From: Flavobacteriia bacterium
Lineage (GTDB): Bacteria; Bacteroidota; Bacteroidia; Flavobacteriales; Weeksellaceae
Direction: 5' to 3'
Length of the DNA: 64,000 nt
Assembly: GCA_019455045.1 (NCBI GenBank)
Contig: JACFND010000003.1
Coordinates: 1-64,000, forward strand
The notes beneath the pieces were generated by a model. It searched no databases and was not told where the DNA came from. It saw only the letters and a program-made list of their open reading frames with translations. Every line of letters begins with the position of its first letter. The first letter of the stretch is position 1. The translations under genes were made by a program, and so were the position numbers. This document shows positions 61,756-64,000 of the stretch, piece by piece.

Positions 61756-63678
61756 TTAATTAATTTCTATTTCTTCCAGTATCCGATCTTTAAACGCTTC
61801 GAGCGACATTTCGCCCAAATCTCCTTCACCGTGTTTTCTGATCGAAACCGTTCCGTTCTCCTCTTCTTTCTCTCCAACGATCAGCATATATGGTATTTTT
61901 TTCAACTCTGCATCACGTATCTTACGCCCTGTCTTTTCGTTACGATTGTCAATCAGGCCGCGAATATCGTAATTTTCAAGGAATTTTGAAACTTTTTCTC
62001 CATATTCCTGATATTTTTCGCTGATCGGCAAAATTGTAAACAGGTCAGGTGCAAGCCACAACGGGAAATTTCCAGCGGTATGCTCAAGCAAAATCGCCAC
62101 AAAACGCTCCATCGAACCAAAGGGTGCCCTGTGAATCATCACCGGTGTATGAGCCTGATTGTCAGAACCGATATAGCTCAGTTCAAATCTTTCCGGCAGA
62201 TTGTAATCCACCTGAATCGTACCCAGCTGCCATTTTCTGCCCAATGCATCTTTGACCATAAAGTCGAGCTTCGGACCATAAAATGCAGCTTCACCATATT
62301 CGACCACTGTCTTCAGTCCTTTCTCATTTGCTGCCTGAATAATCGCATTTTCAGCTTTTTCCCAATTCTCGTCAGTACCGATATACTTTTCTTTGTTGTC
62401 CGGATCTCTCAGCGAAACCTGAGTGGTGAAATCTTCAAAACCGAGTGAATTAAACACATACAAAACCAGATCGATCACATTTTTGAATTCATCCAGCAAC
62501 TGATCGGGTGTACAGAAAAGATGGGCATCATCCTGAGTAAATCCGCGCACACGGGTCAGTCCGTGCAGTTCACCGCTTTGTTCATAACGGTAAACCGTAC
62601 CGAATTCGGCATATCTTTTTGGAAGATCTCTGTATGACCACTGACTTGATTTGTAAATTTCACAGTGATGCGGACAGTTCATCGGTTTGAGCAGAAATTC
62701 CTCACCTTCGTTGGGTGTATGAATCGGCTGAAAACTGTCTGCACCGTATTTTGCATAATGACCCGAAGTCACATACAGATCTTTGTGTCCGATATGCGGT
62801 GTGATCACCATTTCATAACCTGCTTTCTGCTGCGCTTTTGTCAAAAATGCTTCGAGTTTTTTTCTCAGCGCAGTTCCTTTTGGCAGCCACAGCGGCAGAC
62901 CCTGACCCACTTTCTCTGAAAATGTAAAAAGTTCGAGTTCTTTGCCCAGTTTTCTGTGATCTCTCTTTTTTGCTTCTTCCAACAGATTGAGATATTCGGT
63001 CAGATCTTTTTGTTTCGGAAATGAAATTCCGTAAACACGGGTCAGCTGTTTGTTGTGTTCGTCACCTCGCCAATAGGCACCGGCAGCATTTAGGATTTTA
63101 ACCGCTTTTACAATTCCGGTATCCGGAATATGTCCGCCGCGGCAGAGGTCTGTGAAATTATCATGTGTACAGAAAGTGATCTCTCCATCGTTCAGATTTT
63201 CGATCAGTTCTGTTTTGTATTCGTTGTTTTTGTATTCTTTGAGCGCATCCGCTTTTGAAACCGGATAGAGTCTGAATTCAGATTTCTTTTGCGCATTTTC
63301 GATCATCTTTTTCTCGATTTTCTCAAAATCTTTTTCGGAAAAAGTTTCGTCTCCAAAGTCAACATCATAATAAAAACCGTTTTCGATCGCCGGACCGATG
63401 GTCAGTTTTGCATTCGGATAATATTCCATAATCGCCTGCGCCAACAGGTGTGCAGACGAATGCCAGAATGCTTTTTTGCCCAGATCGTCATTCCAGGTCA
63501 GCAGCTGAACGGTCGCATCATGGGTAATCGGCGTCACAGTTTCTGTCTGCTGTCCGTTTACCATTGCCGAAATCACATTGCGCGCCAGCCCCTCGCTGAT
63601 GCTTTTTGCAATCTCAATCGGTGTTACTCCGTTTTCATACTGTCTGACGCTGCCGTCAGGGAATGTAATGTTGATCAT
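61756..63678 (-). CDS. thrS: threonyl-tRNA synthetase
   Basis: 640-aa class II synthetase. TGS domain (1-60, [17 protein letters not shown]), editing domain with [11 protein letters not shown] and [10 protein letters not shown], catalytic core with [31 protein letters not shown] and [16 protein letters not shown], and the C-terminal anticodon-binding domain. First gene of the conserved thrS-infC-rpmI-rplT operon. Confidence 0.99.
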   Translation of the reverse strand: MINITFPDGSVRQYENGVTPIEIAKSISEGLARNVISAMVNGQQTETVTPITHDATVQLLTWNDDLGKKAFWHSSAHLLAQAIMEYYPNAKLTIGPAIENGFYYDVDFGDETFSEKDFEKIEKKMIENAQKKSEFRLYPVSKADALKEYKNNEYKTELIENLNDGEITFCTHDNFTDLCRGGHIPDTGIVKAVKILNAAGAYWRGDEHNKQLTRVYGISFPKQKDLTEYLNLLEEAKKRDHRKLGKELELFTFSEKVGQGLPLWLPKGTALRKKLEAFLTKAQQKAGYEMVITPHIGHKDLYVTSGHYAKYGADSFQPIHTPNEGEEFLLKPMNCPHHCEIYKSSQWSYRDLPKRYAEFGTVYRYEQSGELHGLTRVRGFTQDDAHLFCTPDQLLDEFKNVIDLVLYVFNSLGFEDFTTQVSLRDPDNKEKYIGTDENWEKAENAIIQAANEKGLKTVVEYGEAAFYGPKLDFMVKDALGRKWQLGTIQVDYNLPERFELSYIGSDNQAHTPVMIHRAPFGSMERFVAILLEHTAGNFPLWLAPDLFTILPISEKYQEYGEKVSKFLENYDIRGLIDNRNEKTGRKIRDAELKKIPYMLIVGEKEEENGTVSIRKHGEGDLGEMSLEAFKDRILEEIEIN

Positions 63679-63697
63679 TGCCAGTTTTTTTGGTTTG

Positions 63698-63705
63698 CAA
63701 ATTTA
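63698..63705 (-). promoter_or_regulatory. -7 box TAAATTTG of thrS
   Basis: Perfect TAnnTTTG on the minus strand, 19 bases before the thrS ATG. Confidence 0.6.
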
Positions 63706-63773
63706 CGATTTTTAATGAGATGGGTCATTAAATTTTAAGAAAGTCATCCTTACCTTCGTTTCAAAATTCAGAG

Positions 63774-64000
63774 ATGGAAAAATACAATTATATTTCGGCC
63801 GAAGAAGCAGTTCAAATCGTAAAAAGCGGCGACCGTGTTTTCTCGCACGGAAGCGCTTCCACACCTGTTTATCTGCTGAATAAATTATTGGAAAGAGCTG
63901 GTGAAATCAATGATGTTGAACTGGTTTCGATCAGTACTTTCGGAGATATAGAATGGGAAAAACCGGGTGTGACCGACAGTTTTTATCTCAATTCGCTTTT
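63774..64000 (+). CDS. acetyl-CoA hydrolase/CoA-transferase family protein (5' part)
   Basis: 75 residues visible before the window edge: YISAEEAVQIVKSGDRVFSHGSASTPVYLL, the N-terminus of the acetyl-CoA hydrolase / 4-hydroxybutyrate CoA-transferase family (SGDRVFSHGSA binds CoA). The active-site Glu lies beyond the edge, so the exact reaction is not determined. Divergent from thrS; the upstream TACCTTCG (63751-63758) is one mismatch from TAnnTTTG. Confidence 0.85.
   Translation, partial: MEKYNYISAEEAVQIVKSGDRVFSHGSASTPVYLLNKLLERAGEINDVELVSISTFGDIEWEKPGVTDSFYLNSL

Overview
The window looks like the chromosome of a member of the Bacteroidota, most likely the Flavobacteriia (Flavobacteriales, possibly near Weeksellaceae; the family is a weak inference). 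Supporting signs are a short primary sigma factor (288 aa), many upstream TAnnTTTG boxes (the Bacteroidota -7 element), a SusC/SusD pair, a PorP/SprF-like protein beside a giant type IX secretion (T9SS) adhesin, T9SS sorting domains, a class II HMG-CoA reductase, and an ATP synthase operon without atpD/atpC. No insertion sequence, prophage or CRISPR array is visible, and most of the window is housekeeping.

Layout. 0-2.4 kb: a NarL-type response regulator (cut by the window edge) and its TPR histidine kinase. 2.5-11.4 kb: a small secreted protein, leuS with an unusual A+T-rich internal insertion, rpoD, rpe, an esterase, a DUF721 gene and recF. 11.5-17 kb: PorP/SprF-like protein, 1105-aa adhesin, TerC. 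17-22.7 kb: ATP synthase operon (AtpZ-like, DUF6168-like, atpB, E, F, H, A, G) with a stem-loop after atpE. 22.7-23.4 kb: a YafQ-like toxin and antitoxin abutting the atp promoter. 23.4-32 kb: dusB, a thioesterase, a secreted-protein gene with an in-frame stop, a porin and SusD/SusC. 32-36.7 kb: rimP-nusA-infB with a terminator-like hairpin in the leader. 36.7-42.1 kb: DUF456, MscS channel, pdxJ, hydrolase, DoxX, and a secreted T9SS protein. 42.2-47.4 kb: metY-metX-thrA, which together run from aspartate to homocysteine. 47.6-49.2 kb: tRNA-Gly and HMG-CoA reductase. 49.2-52.1 kb: an accessory pocket with two broken genes. 52.1-60.4 kb: PAP2 phosphatase, DUF5686 protein, pdhB, a repeat-bearing intergenic region, an acyltransferase, RNase H and a thioredoxin-like lipoprotein. 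60.5-64 kb: thrS-infC-rpmI-rplT and the start of a CoA-transferase.

The most striking observation is the leader of the metY-metX-thrA operon. Going downstream it has one promoter, a 22-codon peptide with MQMMMC, a terminator, a 29-codon peptide with MMMCMCM, a second terminator, then metY. In both units the RNA just after the Met/Cys codons can pair with the 5' arm of the following terminator, so each looks like a complete ribosome-stalling attenuator. Two such units in series would act as a two-step gate on homocysteine and methionine synthesis.

Other notable points are infC, whose frame leaves only an ATC (or ATT) start codon; a PIN-family toxin whose catalytic Asp-Thr-Asn segment appears to have been removed by a short frameshifting deletion while its antitoxin stays intact; and several genes whose longest open frame contains its own promoter box, so the true start lies further in.
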